Assembly: GCA_963729295.1 (NCBI GenBank)
Contig: CAVSNJ010000006.1
Span: 62,001-126,000 of the forward strand
Direction of reading: 5' to 3'
DNA: 64,000 nucleotides
Source of the DNA: DATJLY01 sp963729295
Lineage (GTDB): Bacteria > Pseudomonadota > Alphaproteobacteria > ATCC43930 > CGMCC-115725
Within the stretch, counting starts at the first letter, position 1. The number at the start of each line of letters is the position of its first letter. The notes below the pieces were generated by a model. It had not been told where the DNA came from and made no database searches. It saw nothing but the letters and a program-made list of their open reading frames with translations. Below are positions 48,473 to 57,100 of the stretch, piece by piece. The position numbers and the translations under genes are program-made.

Positions 48473-49170
48473 CGGCCCAAGCAATCCGTGTCGCGCTGCG
48501 CGACGGGGAGATGGGCGCCTGGCTCGCGCTGCCCGAGCGGCTGCCCGCACCGGGCATCGTCGCCATCATGGAGATTTGGGGCGTCAACGACACGATGCGC
48601 CGCCATGCCCAGGAATTCGCCGAGGCCGGGTTCTGCTGCCTCGTGCCGGACCTGTTCTGGCGGCAGGAGCCGGGCGTCGAATTATCCGACGCGAACCCGG
48701 CGCATGCGCAGAAGGCTTTCGACCTTTACTACGAATTCGATTACGACCTCGGCGTGCGCGACATGGAAGACACCGTGTCGCATCTCGCGCGCATGACGGA
48801 ATGCAGCGGCAAGGCGGGCGCGGTCGGATATTGCCTCGGCGGCAAGCTCTGCTATCTGCTCTGTTGCCGCACCGACATCGACTGCGCCGTCGCGTATTAC
48901 GGGACCTATATCGAGCACAATATCCGCGAGGCCAAAAACCTGCACCGGCCGTTCCTCCTGCACATGGCGATGAAGGATCGCTGGGTGCAGGCCGAGGTGA
49001 ACGACATGCTGGACCGGCGCCTCACGCCCAACCCGCTCGTCACGATCGAGAAATATCCCGACGCCGACCACGCTTTCGCGCGGCGTGGCGGGCGGACATA
49101 CCGCAAGGCCGAGGCGGACCGGGCGCTCGCATCGACGCTCAAATTCTTCCGGAAGCACCTCGGCGGCTGA
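48469..49170 (+). CDS. Dienelactone hydrolase family protein
   Basis: The 233-residue alpha/beta hydrolase has the Cys-based nucleophile elbow GYCLGGK (about residues 121-127), MEIWGVNDTMRRHA with the early Glu, and the His of the triad in YPDADHAFARRG (about 199-210). Enzymes of this family open dienelactones in chlorocatechol breakdown. Here the natural lactone is not known. Its ATG overlaps the previous stop. The gene ends 2 bases before the convergent stop of the histidine kinase. Confidence 0.87.
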   Translation: MTAQAIRVALRDGEMGAWLALPERLPAPGIVAIMEIWGVNDTMRRHAQEFAEAGFCCLVPDLFWRQEPGVELSDANPAHAQKAFDLYYEFDYDLGVRDMEDTVSHLARMTECSGKAGAVGYCLGGKLCYLLCCRTDIDCAVAYYGTYIEHNIREAKNLHRPFLLHMAMKDRWVQAEVNDMLDRRLTPNPLVTIEKYPDADHAFARRGGRTYRKAEADRALASTLKFFRKHLGG

Positions 49171-49172
49171 GA

Positions 49173-50303
49173 TCAGGCCGCGGCGTTCACGACGCGATCC
49201 AACGGCAGGAAGACGCGCACCACCGTCCCTTTGCCCGGCGTGCTCTCGATATCGAGGCGTCCGCCATGCAGCTCGATCAGCGCCTTTGCCAGCGGCAGGC
49301 CGAGGCCCGTGCCGTCGAAGCGGCGGCTCAACGCGCCGTCGATCTGCCGGAACGGTTCGAGCGCGATCGGTATGTCCTCGGCTTTCATCCCGATCCCGGT
49401 GTCTTCGACCACGATGACCGCGCCGTCCTTCTCGATTGCCGCCGACACGTTGACGCGCCCGCCGGCCGGCGTGAACTTGACGGCGTTTGACATCAGGTTC
49501 AGCAGGATCTGCCGGAAGCGAAGCTGGTCCGAGAGGATGAGCGGCAGGGCGCCGGGTATGGCGATCGACAGGCAGACGCCGGCGGCTTCGGCCATCGCCG
49601 CGACGATGCGCCGGCACGCCTCGACGGTGTCTCCGATCGACACGAGCTCGTCGTGCAGCTCCAGGCGGCCGTCCTCGAGTTTCGAGATATCGAGGATGTC
49701 GTTGATGATGTTTTGGAGATGGCGGCCGGCGTCATTGATGTCGCCGCCATACTCGCGATAGCGCGCGTCGAGCGGTCCGATCGCCGCATCGCGGATCATT
49801 TCGGAAAAGCCGATGATGGCGTTCAAGGGCGTGCGCAGCTCGTGGCTCATCTGAGCGAGGAATTCCGACTTGGCCCTGCTCGCTTCTTCGAGCCGGGCCT
49901 CGACCTCGATCCGCGTGGCAACGTCCCCGCGCAACGTCTCGTTCAAACGATGGACGTGCTCGCCCGTCGCGCGCATGAGGCCGACTACCGTGGCGATCGT
50001 GAGGCTGCCGACGGTGAAGGCGGCGACCTGGTAGACCGACAGGTACGAGAATTGCGGCGGCAGGAAGAGGAACCATGCCGCGACCAGCGACAGGAGAGCG
50101 GCCAAAATTCCAGCGACCGATCCGCACAGGAACGTCGCGACGATGACGGCCGGAAAGAATGTGGCGAACGGCACACCTGTGCCCCAAGGGGCGGCCATAA
50201 AGCGCAGCGCCGTCGCGACGAAAACGATCAAGCCGACGACGACATAGGCTGGCCATGTACCAGGTTGGAAGCGCGGTCGGTTTATATAGAGAAGGGCAAG
50301 CAC
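49173..50303 (-). CDS. Membrane sensor histidine kinase (DUF4118)
   Basis: The 376-residue protein starts with four close hydrophobic segments of DUF4118/KdpD type (VPFATFFPAVIVATFLCG, about residues 40-57), a short coiled coil, then HisKA with the phospho-accepting His in FLAQMSHELRTPLNAIIGF. The HATPase has LMSNAVKFTPAGG, VEDTGIGM and GTGLGLPLAKALIELHGG. No response regulator gene is adjacent. The start is uncertain: a GTG at 50303 gives the full first membrane segment, and the frame has no good ATG nearby. Confidence 0.84.
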   Translation of the reverse strand: MLALLYINRPRFQPGTWPAYVVVGLIVFVATALRFMAAPWGTGVPFATFFPAVIVATFLCGSVAGILAALLSLVAAWFLFLPPQFSYLSVYQVAAFTVGSLTIATVVGLMRATGEHVHRLNETLRGDVATRIEVEARLEEASRAKSEFLAQMSHELRTPLNAIIGFSEMIRDAAIGPLDARYREYGGDINDAGRHLQNIINDILDISKLEDGRLELHDELVSIGDTVEACRRIVAAMAEAAGVCLSIAIPGALPLILSDQLRFRQILLNLMSNAVKFTPAGGRVNVSAAIEKDGAVIVVEDTGIGMKAEDIPIALEPFRQIDGALSRRFDGTGLGLPLAKALIELHGGRLDIESTPGKGTVVRVFLPLDRVVNAAA

Positions 50304-50395
50304 GGGCCAATTTTGGCGGGAACAAATGGGCAGAAAGTTAAGATTGAGCGAATGTGACCGACCGCCGCCCAGCCCGCCTGCAGCCCGCCGCGCCC

Positions 50396-50914
50396 TCAGA
50401 CGCAATAAATATCGAGCATGGTCGGGATGTAGTCGTTCTGGAGGACAATGCGCTTTTTGGCGATGAGCCAGGTCTCGCGCAGGACGAGCGTGTGTTCGAC
50501 CTGACCGAAAAAGGCGTGCGACAGCTCGGTGCGCGGAAAAAACACATGGCTCACCCAGTTGGCGCGGAGCCGCATCAGGTCGGCGGCCGGCGGATCGAGC
50601 GCGCGCACGTTGGTCACGATGTGCGTCGTCCGCGGCAGCGGCGTCGAGGCGGGCGAGCGGTTCGAGCGGATGCGAAAAATGCGGTCCTCGAGCCCGGCAC
50701 GGCTCGCGTAATAGAAGTGCGACAGCTCGCGCGACGGATCGGAGGTGAGCGTGTCGTCGCCTTTCCAGGCCGGCATCCAGTATTCGCAATCGGGCGTGAA
50801 GAGGGCGAGCCATTCGTCCCAGCGCCGCTCGTCGATGAGCGCGGCCTCGCGCTCGATGAGGTCGGCGCCGGCAGCCAGAAGATCCTTCTCGTCGATGTTG
50901 CGGCCGCGTGCCAT
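50396..50914 (-). CDS. Aromatic-ring-hydroxylating dioxygenase, beta subunit
   Basis: The 172-residue protein has the SnoaL-like fold of ring-hydroxylating oxygenase beta subunits: EAALIDERRWDEWLALFTPD near residue 25, YWMPAW, THIVTNVRALDP and a C-terminal RKRIVLQNDYIPTMLDIY-like end. Beta subunits are structural partners of the Rieske alpha subunit. Its ATG overlaps the alpha stop (TGATG), so the two are made in step. Confidence 0.88.
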   Translation of the reverse strand: MARGRNIDEKDLLAAGADLIEREAALIDERRWDEWLALFTPDCEYWMPAWKGDDTLTSDPSRELSHFYYASRAGLEDRIFRIRSNRSPASTPLPRTTHIVTNVRALDPPAADLMRLRANWVSHVFFPRTELSHAFFGQVEHTLVLRETWLIAKKRIVLQNDYIPTMLDIYCV

Positions 50915-52254
50915 CAATAGGGCTTCCGGCCCTCGAAGCCCGCCGCCATGAGGCGGCGCCATTCGCGATAGGCCGGGTGGAACGGCGTCTCTGGCCCGGT
51001 CTCGAAGGTGCCGACGGCGCTCGCGGCGGGAGTTACGCCCAAGTTTTGCGCCGGCGCGTTGGCGCCGGGCGTCAAATCGGCGATGCCGCGGGCATAGCCC
51101 TGGAGCCACGAGAATCCCTCGGCGCCCATGCCGCGCTGACAATCCTCGTAGGTCACCGTGTCGTCGGGCGTGGCGAGGCCCGTGGGATTGAAGAAATCCT
51201 CGAACTGACGGAGCCGCCAGGCGCGCAGCTCGGGCTTTTCGCCGATCGGCGCGAGGCAGTAGCTGCGCATTTCCGTGCGATCGACCGCGACCGGGCGGAA
51301 GGTGCGCAGCATCAGGGTCATCGCGTCGGCGATCTGCATGTTGGGAAAGACCTGGATGTTGCGCGCGCGCAGCATCCATTCGGCGCGCACCGGACCGACG
51401 CGCGAGCGCACCTCGTCGATCGTCGGATAGATCGGGCGCTTTTCCGCCTCGGGCTGGTCGGTCCAGAACACCGAATGGCCATGGGGGAAGCAGAACACGC
51501 CGGCCTCGCGCTGCGCGCGCTTCGCCCAGTCGAACTGGCGCGCCTCGAGATTGCCTTCACCGACGCGGCGGCGCGCCTGGATGCCGATGAAGCTCACATG
51601 CGTCGAGGTGAGGTGATAGGGATCGATGCCGTTGTCGAGCTGAAGCTTCCAGTTGCCGCGATAGGTATAAGCGACGCGGCCGGGCACGAACTCCATGCCA
51701 TTGGGCCCCTGCTCCATCGCGAGATCGAGGAAGACCTTCATCTCGCCCAAGAACTCCGCGAGCGGCGGCACGTCCGGCGAAAGCGAGCCGAAGATCAGGC
51801 CCTTGTAGCTTTCGATGCGCGGAAGCGGCATCAAATCATGGTTTTCGGCATCGAAACCCGGCGTATAGGCCGCCGCGGCGCGGTCCTTGATGTCGCGGTT
51901 TTGCCCGGCGCAATCATAGGTCCAGCCGTGATAGGGGCAGGCGAGATAGCGCGCGTTGCCATACTCGCTCGCCACGATCATTGCGCCCTTGTGGCGGCAG
52001 ACATTGAGGAAACCGCGCACGCGGTTCTGCGGGTCGCGCGTGACGATGACGGGCGTGCGCGCGATCCAGCAGGTCACGAAATCGTTGGGCTTTGCGACCT
52101 GCGCCTCGATCGTCAGAAAATTCCAGGTGCGCTCGAAGATGAATTTGCGCTCGAACTCATGGAGCTCGGGATCGGCGAAGACGTCGCGATGCACGCGGAA
52201 GACGCCGTCCTCGGGCCGGTCGTCGACGAGATTCCGCATGTCCCTCGGCGCCAC
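50914..52254 (-). CDS. Rieske aromatic-ring-hydroxylating dioxygenase, alpha subunit
   Basis: The 446-residue protein has the Rieske 2Fe-2S motif as NVCRHKGAMIV and ACPYHGWTYD, and the mononuclear iron ligands in DNGIDPYHLTSTHVSF (bridging Asp and two His). It hydroxylates an aromatic acid using electrons from a separate reductase, which is not encoded nearby. I favour the GTG at 52254, seven bases after AGGAG; ATG 52239 gives a protein five residues shorter. It is divergent from the D-2-hydroxyacid dehydrogenase gene. Confidence 0.9.
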   Translation of the reverse strand: MAPRDMRNLVDDRPEDGVFRVHRDVFADPELHEFERKFIFERTWNFLTIEAQVAKPNDFVTCWIARTPVIVTRDPQNRVRGFLNVCRHKGAMIVASEYGNARYLACPYHGWTYDCAGQNRDIKDRAAAAYTPGFDAENHDLMPLPRIESYKGLIFGSLSPDVPPLAEFLGEMKVFLDLAMEQGPNGMEFVPGRVAYTYRGNWKLQLDNGIDPYHLTSTHVSFIGIQARRRVGEGNLEARQFDWAKRAQREAGVFCFPHGHSVFWTDQPEAEKRPIYPTIDEVRSRVGPVRAEWMLRARNIQVFPNMQIADAMTLMLRTFRPVAVDRTEMRSYCLAPIGEKPELRAWRLRQFEDFFNPTGLATPDDTVTYEDCQRGMGAEGFSWLQGYARGIADLTPGANAPAQNLGVTPAASAVGTFETGPETPFHPAYREWRRLMAAGFEGRKPY

Positions 52255-52327
52255 TCGCTTCTCCTGTGCCGTACGCCGGTGCATAGTCGGGGCGCGAAAC
52301 GGCGCGGTCAAGCGGCGGAGACGGGAC

Positions 52328-53419
52328 ATGGTCGAGGTTCTGGTCGAATCGGATGCGGTCTTGCGGGCCGTGGCGGTGGCGCTCGATCCGACCACGCCTG
52401 ACGAGCATCGCCGCGCCGTCGCCGACTGGTACAGTTTCGACGAGCCGGATTTTCTCGGCTGGCTCGCGCGGCTGCAGCAGCAGCTTCCGGGGCTCTATCC
52501 GGCGAAAGTGTCGTTCGCGCGCGACGAGGCCGACATGCGGGCGAAGCTCGGCATCGCCGACGCGCTCGTGGTCGAGGGGTTTCGCGTCGGGGCCGAGGAG
52601 TTGCGCCACGCGCCGAAGCTCAAGATCGTGCAGAAATTCGGCGCGCTCGCGCACAATATCGACGCAGCCGCTTGCTTTGCCGCGGGCGTCAAGGTCGATG
52701 TGCAGCCCAGGCGCGTCAATATCGCGGTGGCGGAGCAGGCGCTGGCGCTGATGCTGGCGCTCGCCAAACGCGTGCCGGAGCTTGCGGGCCTCGTCACCGA
52801 ACGGGCTTTGCGCGCCGCGGGGCACGACCCGCGCCCGTTCGACCGGCGCTATACCGGCAATTCCAATTTCGCGCGCATCTCGGGGCTGCGCACGCTTGCG
52901 GGCGCGACCTTGGGCATCGTCGGCATGGGCGAGATCGGGCGGGAGATTGCGTCGCGCGCGGCGGCGTTCGGCATGAGCGTGCTCTACTACCAGCGCAACC
53001 GCATCGCGCCGCTGGACGAATCGTCGCTGAAGGCGCGCTACATGCCCCTCGGCGCGCTCATGGCGGAATCCGACTACATCACACCGGCGCTGCCGCTCAA
53101 CGACTCGACGCGCGGCATCATCGGCAAAGATGAGCTCGCGCGCGTCAAGCCGGGCGCGATGCTGGTCAACGTCGCGCGCGGAGAACTCGTCGATCACGAT
53201 GCGCTGGTGGCGGCGCTCGCAAGCGGCCGGCTCGCCGGCTTCGCGCTCGATGTTGGATATCAGGAGCCGGCGGCGCCCGCCGAGCCGCTTCTCGCCATGA
53301 AGAAGAACGTCATCCTGATGCCGCACACGGCGCCGGCCGAGCGCAAGAACAATCTCGACGACCTTGCCGAGATGTGCCTCAAGATCTGGCGCGGCGTCAC
53401 GGGACCGCGTCTTCGCTAG
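52328..53419 (+). CDS. D-isomer-specific 2-hydroxyacid dehydrogenase family protein
   Basis: The 363-residue protein has the Rossmann site LGIVGMGEIGREIASRAAAF (about residues 197-216) and the catalytic Arg, Glu and His in NVARGELVDHDAL, DVGYQEPAAP and LMPHTAPAERK. It reduces or oxidises a 2-hydroxy acid with NAD(P). It lies between two Rieske dioxygenase gene pairs, which suggests a role in the same pathway, but the substrate is unknown. Its TAG stop shares the palindrome CTAG with the convergent beta-subunit stop. Confidence 0.88.
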   Translation: MVEVLVESDAVLRAVAVALDPTTPDEHRRAVADWYSFDEPDFLGWLARLQQQLPGLYPAKVSFARDEADMRAKLGIADALVVEGFRVGAEELRHAPKLKIVQKFGALAHNIDAAACFAAGVKVDVQPRRVNIAVAEQALALMLALAKRVPELAGLVTERALRAAGHDPRPFDRRYTGNSNFARISGLRTLAGATLGIVGMGEIGREIASRAAAFGMSVLYYQRNRIAPLDESSLKARYMPLGALMAESDYITPALPLNDSTRGIIGKDELARVKPGAMLVNVARGELVDHDALVAALASGRLAGFALDVGYQEPAAPAEPLLAMKKNVILMPHTAPAERKNNLDDLAEMCLKIWRGVTGPRLR

Positions 53420-53889
53420 AACGGCAGGACGATCCCTTCGAGCTCGGCGTCGCAATTTATGAGATCGACGCGCTTCCAGGCGATCGCGAGCCCTTGCCCG
53501 CGCGCGACGAGGCGGTGGCGGCAGGTGGCGGCGAAGAGACGCTGCGCGTTGCGGCGGTATTCGACCATCAGCAGCTTCGAGCGCGTCACCAGACCGTCGG
53601 ACGACGATTCCTCCGCCGTCACGTTGCCGACGATGCGGGAAGCACGCGCGGGCGGGTTCTGCGCATGGATGTTGGGGTTCGAAAGGCGGCGCACGCGCGT
53701 TTCGAGAAGGCGCCGGTCGTCGTAGATGAGCGAGACGGTGTCGTGCGGATTGTCCTGGGCGGGCGTGCTGGGAACCCAGTACCAAGCATCCGCGGTGAAG
53801 AGCGCGAGCCAGTCGTCGAAGCGCGCTTCGTCGAGGAGCCTCGCCTCGTGCAGCAAAAACCGCTCGGCCGCCGCGAGCTCGATCGTCAC
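53416..53889 (-). CDS. Aromatic-ring-hydroxylating dioxygenase, beta subunit (second set)
   Basis: The 157-residue SnoaL-like protein shows HEARLLDEARFDDWLALFTA near residue 13, YWVPSTPAQDNPHD, and ASRIVGNVTAEE, all usual for oxygenase beta subunits. It starts with a GTG overlapping the stop of the alpha gene (GTGA). If the alpha chain is lost through its frameshift, this subunit would be an orphan unless it pairs with another alpha chain. Confidence 0.84.
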   Translation of the reverse strand: MTIELAAAERFLLHEARLLDEARFDDWLALFTADAWYWVPSTPAQDNPHDTVSLIYDDRRLLETRVRRLSNPNIHAQNPPARASRIVGNVTAEESSSDGLVTRSKLLMVEYRRNAQRLFAATCRHRLVARGQGLAIAWKRVDLINCDAELEGIVLPF

Positions 53890-55209
53890 GACGAAGCCGT
53901 CATGTAGCCGAGCCAGGCGTCGAACATGTTGCGGATGAAGATCTCGCTCGTCGAGTTGAGGCCGCGCCGGCCGCCGTCGTCGTTGGCCTCGTCGGTCGTG
54001 TAGCCGCGCCCGATCTGGAGCCATTCGGCGCCCGCGCTCGAAAGCCCCATGCGGATGCGGTTGTAGGTCTCGAGATCGTCGGTCAGGACGAGCGAGCCGG
54101 TGCCGTTGACGATGTTGGCGAACGCTACGGTGCGGCGGAAGATGGCGGCCGGCGCGCCCTTCAGGCGGAAATTATAGGTATAGACGACAGTGCGCGTCGG
54201 GCTCAGCGGATGGACGATGCGGAGCTGCTGGAACTGGCTCATGAAGGAAAGGTTCGGATAGACGTTGCTGTTCCAGCGCCGTACGTCGAGGATTTCCTTA
54301 GTGCGCGCAGCGCCATGCCGTGCTTCGAGCGCCGCGATGTAGTCGCGGAAATCCGCATCCTCGAGCGCGGCCACGAGCTTCGCGTCGTCGTGATAGTCGC
54401 CGAGATAGGAATGGCCTCGCCCATAGGTCCAGATGCCGACCTGCGTTTCCCAGAAACTATAGGGCGCGCCGTTCTGGCGCATCTGGCGGATCGCGATCTC
54501 GCCGGCGCCGTCCGAGGGCACGTTGTCGGATTGCGCGCGCGCCGCCTCGATCGAGGATTGATGGACGAAGATCGGGTGCGCGGCGTCGCACAGATTCTCG
54601 AGATAGAGCTTCCAGTTGCCGTCATAGGCATGCTTGAAGACGCCGCCCGCGACCTCGATCGCGCCGTCGGGCGCGCGGTCGACCATGTCGTCGAACGACT
54701 TCGTCATCGGCCCCAGGAAGTCCGCGAGGCTCGGGCCGTCCTTTGCCAAGGTCGCGAACACGAAGCCGCGATAATTGGCCGAGCGCGCCTCGTTCATCGA
54801 GACGCGGCGGATCGGCGGGGTCGAAATCGCCGGGATAGCCGTTCAGAAGCGGCGCCGATTTGAGCCGCCCGTCGGTCGCATAGGTCCAGCCGTGATAGCA
54901 GCAGCGGAATTCCTGCGCCTGTCCGCTTTCGGCCGCCACCACCATCGCGCCGCGATGGGCGCACTGGTTATGGAGGACGCGGACCGAGCCGTCGCCCTGC
55001 CGCACCATCAGCATGGGCTTCAAGCCAATGCGCGTCTGCCAGAAATCGCCGGCGTTCGGCACCTGGCTTTCGTGCCCGACATAGAGCCAGGCGCGGCCGA
55101 AAATGCGCTCCATCTCGAGCGCGAAGATCTCGGGATCGGTGTAGAGCGAGCGATGCACCCGGCCGGGCCCGATGCGCTCGCGAAGTTCGGATGCGGTGAC
55201 CATCGACAT
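53886..55209 (-). pseudogene. Rieske dioxygenase alpha subunit, frameshifted (second set)
   Basis: Two overlapping frames together make a normal alpha subunit of about 440 residues. The first (55209 to about 54811) holds the Rieske site NQCAHRGAMVV and CCYHGWTY; the second (about 54809 to 53886) holds RRVSMNEARSANYRGFVFA and the iron ligands in LCDAAHPIFVHQ. One extra base near 54810 joins ...FDPAD to RRVSM. It may be a real inactivating insertion or a sequence error. There is no slippery heptamer, so programmed frameshifting is unlikely. Starts at 55209 and 55203 are both possible. Confidence 0.85.
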
Positions 55210-55265
55210 GATTCTAGCCCATCGCGCGGTGCGATAGAATGAGGAGAGCCAAGCCGGGTGCCTCC

Positions 55266-55556
55266 ATGCGCGCGCCAAAAGACAAGCCCAAAACCTTCGC
55301 CTTCCATTGGGGCAGCGGCATCGTCGAGGAGGAGGTGCAGATCGCGACCGAATATCACCGCCCGACGATCCAGCTCCTGAAATTCACCGAAGGCCAGGCC
55401 AAGGGCAGCTACGAAATCCGCTTCTGCTTCTACGACCATCACGGCCGGTTCCAGCGCTCGCCGCTCATCATCGACGAGAACGACCTGGCGGCCCTGCGCC
55501 GCGCGCTCGACGGCGCGCCGCGCCTGAAGCGCTTCCTCGGAAAACTCAGCCGGTGA
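55266..55556 (+). CDS. Conserved-looking small hypothetical protein coupled to dinB
   Basis: The 96-residue protein is not recognised. It is soluble and well ordered in appearance: FHWGSGIVEEEVQIATEYH, a central GSYEIRFCFYDHHGRFQRSP and a helical end (ENDLAALRRALDGAPRL). Its stop overlaps the GTG start of dinB (GTGA), so the two are translated together, which hints at a link to DNA damage tolerance. It is divergent from the broken Rieske gene. Confidence 0.7.
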   Translation: MRAPKDKPKTFAFHWGSGIVEEEVQIATEYHRPTIQLLKFTEGQAKGSYEIRFCFYDHHGRFQRSPLIIDENDLAALRRALDGAPRLKRFLGKLSR

Positions 55557-56752
55557 CGGGCGCGCCGACGCGGCTCTGCCGGGACTGCGGCCGGCTCGAC
55601 GAGGCGATGCCGCACGCGAGCGAGACGTGCCCGGCCTGCGGCTCGGCGCGCATCCTTGCGCATGCCGAGCTGGCGCACCTCGCCATCGCGCATGTCGATT
55701 GCGATGCGTTCTACGCGAGCGTCGAGAAGCGCGACCGGCCGGAGCTGGCGGAGAAGCCGGTTATCGTCGGCGGGAGCGTGCGCGGCGTGGTCCTGACCTG
55801 CTGCTACGTGGCGCGGCGCTCGGGCGTGCGCTCGGCGATGGCGATGGCGCATGCCGTGCGGCTTTGCCCGGACGCGACCGTGATCCGGCCCGATATGGAG
55901 AAATATCGCCGCGAGTCGCTTCGGATCCGCGAGCTGATGGAGCAGGTTTCGCCGGTCGTGGAGCCGGTGTCGATCGACGAGGCCTATCTCGATTTGTCGG
56001 GCGCAATGGAGCGCGAGCCGCCGGCGCGCGCACTGGCGCGATTGGCGCTGCTGGTCGAGCGGCGGGTCGGGGTCACCGTGTCGATCGGGCTCGCGCCCAA
56101 CAAGATGCTGGCCAAGGTCGCGAGCGACCTCGGCAAGCCGCGCGGATTCCGCATCATCGGCGCGTCCGACGCGGCGCAAGTGCTGGCGCCGATGAAGGTG
56201 CGCGTGCTGCCGGGCGTGGGACCGGTGACGGCGCAGAAACTCGAGGCGCTGGGCTTTACCACCGTGGCCGATTTGCGCAACGCGCCGGCCCAGGAGATCA
56301 CCCACCGCCTCGGCCGCTGGGGCGAGCGGCTCGTGCGGTTCGCGAGCGGCGAGGATGGGCGCCGCGTCGGCGACGGGCGGCGGCGCGCGGTCACGGTCGG
56401 CGCCGAGCGCACGTTCGAGCGCGACTTGAAGGACATGGACGAGATCGAGCCGGTGCTGGCGCATCTCTGCACCCGCGTCGCCGAGCGCCTGGCCCGCGCG
56501 GGCCTCGCCGCGACGAGCCTGACCTTGAAACTGCGGCGCGCCGACCGGCACACCACGACGCACGCCTGCCGGCCGCGCGACCCGACCCTCAAGGCGGAGA
56601 CCATCCTCGCCACGGTGCGGCCCGTCCTGGCCCGTCACCTCGACGGCGCGCGCTATCGCCTGGTCGGCGTCACCGCCCACGACCTGGTCCCGGCGACGCG
56701 CGCCGATCCGCCCGATCTTTTTGCGAAAGACAAAGTAATTTCAAATAATTAG
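55553..56752 (+). CDS. dinB: DNA polymerase IV (Y family) with N-terminal zinc-finger-like motif
   Basis: The 399-residue Y-family polymerase has VDCDAFYASVEKRDRPEL, the two acidic residues in SIDEAYLDLSG, and the helix-hairpin-helix VLPGVGPVTAQKLEALGF. About 35 residues precede the palm and carry CRDCG and CPACG, four cysteines spaced like a zinc site; this extension is known in some alphaproteobacterial DinB proteins. The C terminus (DPPDLFAKDKVISNN) has only a weak clamp-binding motif, DLF. The last codons are AT-rich and run into a repeat block, so the end may have been altered. Confidence 0.92.
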   Translation: MTGAPTRLCRDCGRLDEAMPHASETCPACGSARILAHAELAHLAIAHVDCDAFYASVEKRDRPELAEKPVIVGGSVRGVVLTCCYVARRSGVRSAMAMAHAVRLCPDATVIRPDMEKYRRESLRIRELMEQVSPVVEPVSIDEAYLDLSGAMEREPPARALARLALLVERRVGVTVSIGLAPNKMLAKVASDLGKPRGFRIIGASDAAQVLAPMKVRVLPGVGPVTAQKLEALGFTTVADLRNAPAQEITHRLGRWGERLVRFASGEDGRRVGDGRRRAVTVGAERTFERDLKDMDEIEPVLAHLCTRVAERLARAGLAATSLTLKLRRADRHTTTHACRPRDPTLKAETILATVRPVLARHLDGARYRLVGVTAHDLVPATRADPPDLFAKDKVISNN

Positions 56753-56754
56753 GT

Positions 56755-56951
56755 CAGATTGGGTTCGTTCTGTAGAATCCCACTCGCTCCGCAAATTGGC
56801 TTCGTTCGGCGGATTGCCCCACCTCTCCCCAACCCTCTCCGCCCCTCGGGGCGGAGAGGGTGCGAGCGCAGCGAGCGGGAGAGGTGGGGCGCAAATTGGG
56901 TTCGTTTCGCAGAATCGGTCTCCGCACGAATTGGCTTCGTTCCGCAGAATC
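56755..56951. repeat. Repeat block: four 25-bp units around a long hairpin
   Basis: Four units of about 25 bases with the core AATTGG(C/G)TTCGTT(C/T)CGCAGAAT lie at 56755-56779, 56792-56816, 56892-56916 and 56927-56951. Between the second and third is a hairpin (56816-56890): outer 14-base arms GCCCCACCTCTCCC and GGGAGAGGTGGGGC, and an inner perfect 14-base stem (56832-56845 with 56848-56861) with a 2-base loop. The 348 bases between dinB and coxG hold nothing else. It is a composite of dispersed intergenic repeats, and may also terminate transcription. Confidence 0.8.
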
Positions 56952-57100
56952 GCACCCGCCCGGTAGCGATCCCCTCGACCGCGGAGATCGCGGTGTTGAG
57001 CCCCCCGGCCGCCGCGACCGCGCGCCGATGATGCGACATCGGACCTGCTCCCCGCCAACCTTAACGTGTCTAGCGTACATGGCGCGGCAGGCGGCCCGCG

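Noticed and set aside
54797..54815. Programmed frameshift in the Rieske alpha gene
   Set aside because: No slippery heptamer or downstream structure was seen; an extra base or sequencing error is simpler.
56743..57058. Minus-strand frames rich in NEP/TNPI words
   Set aside because: They are translations of the 25-bp repeat units, not a gene.
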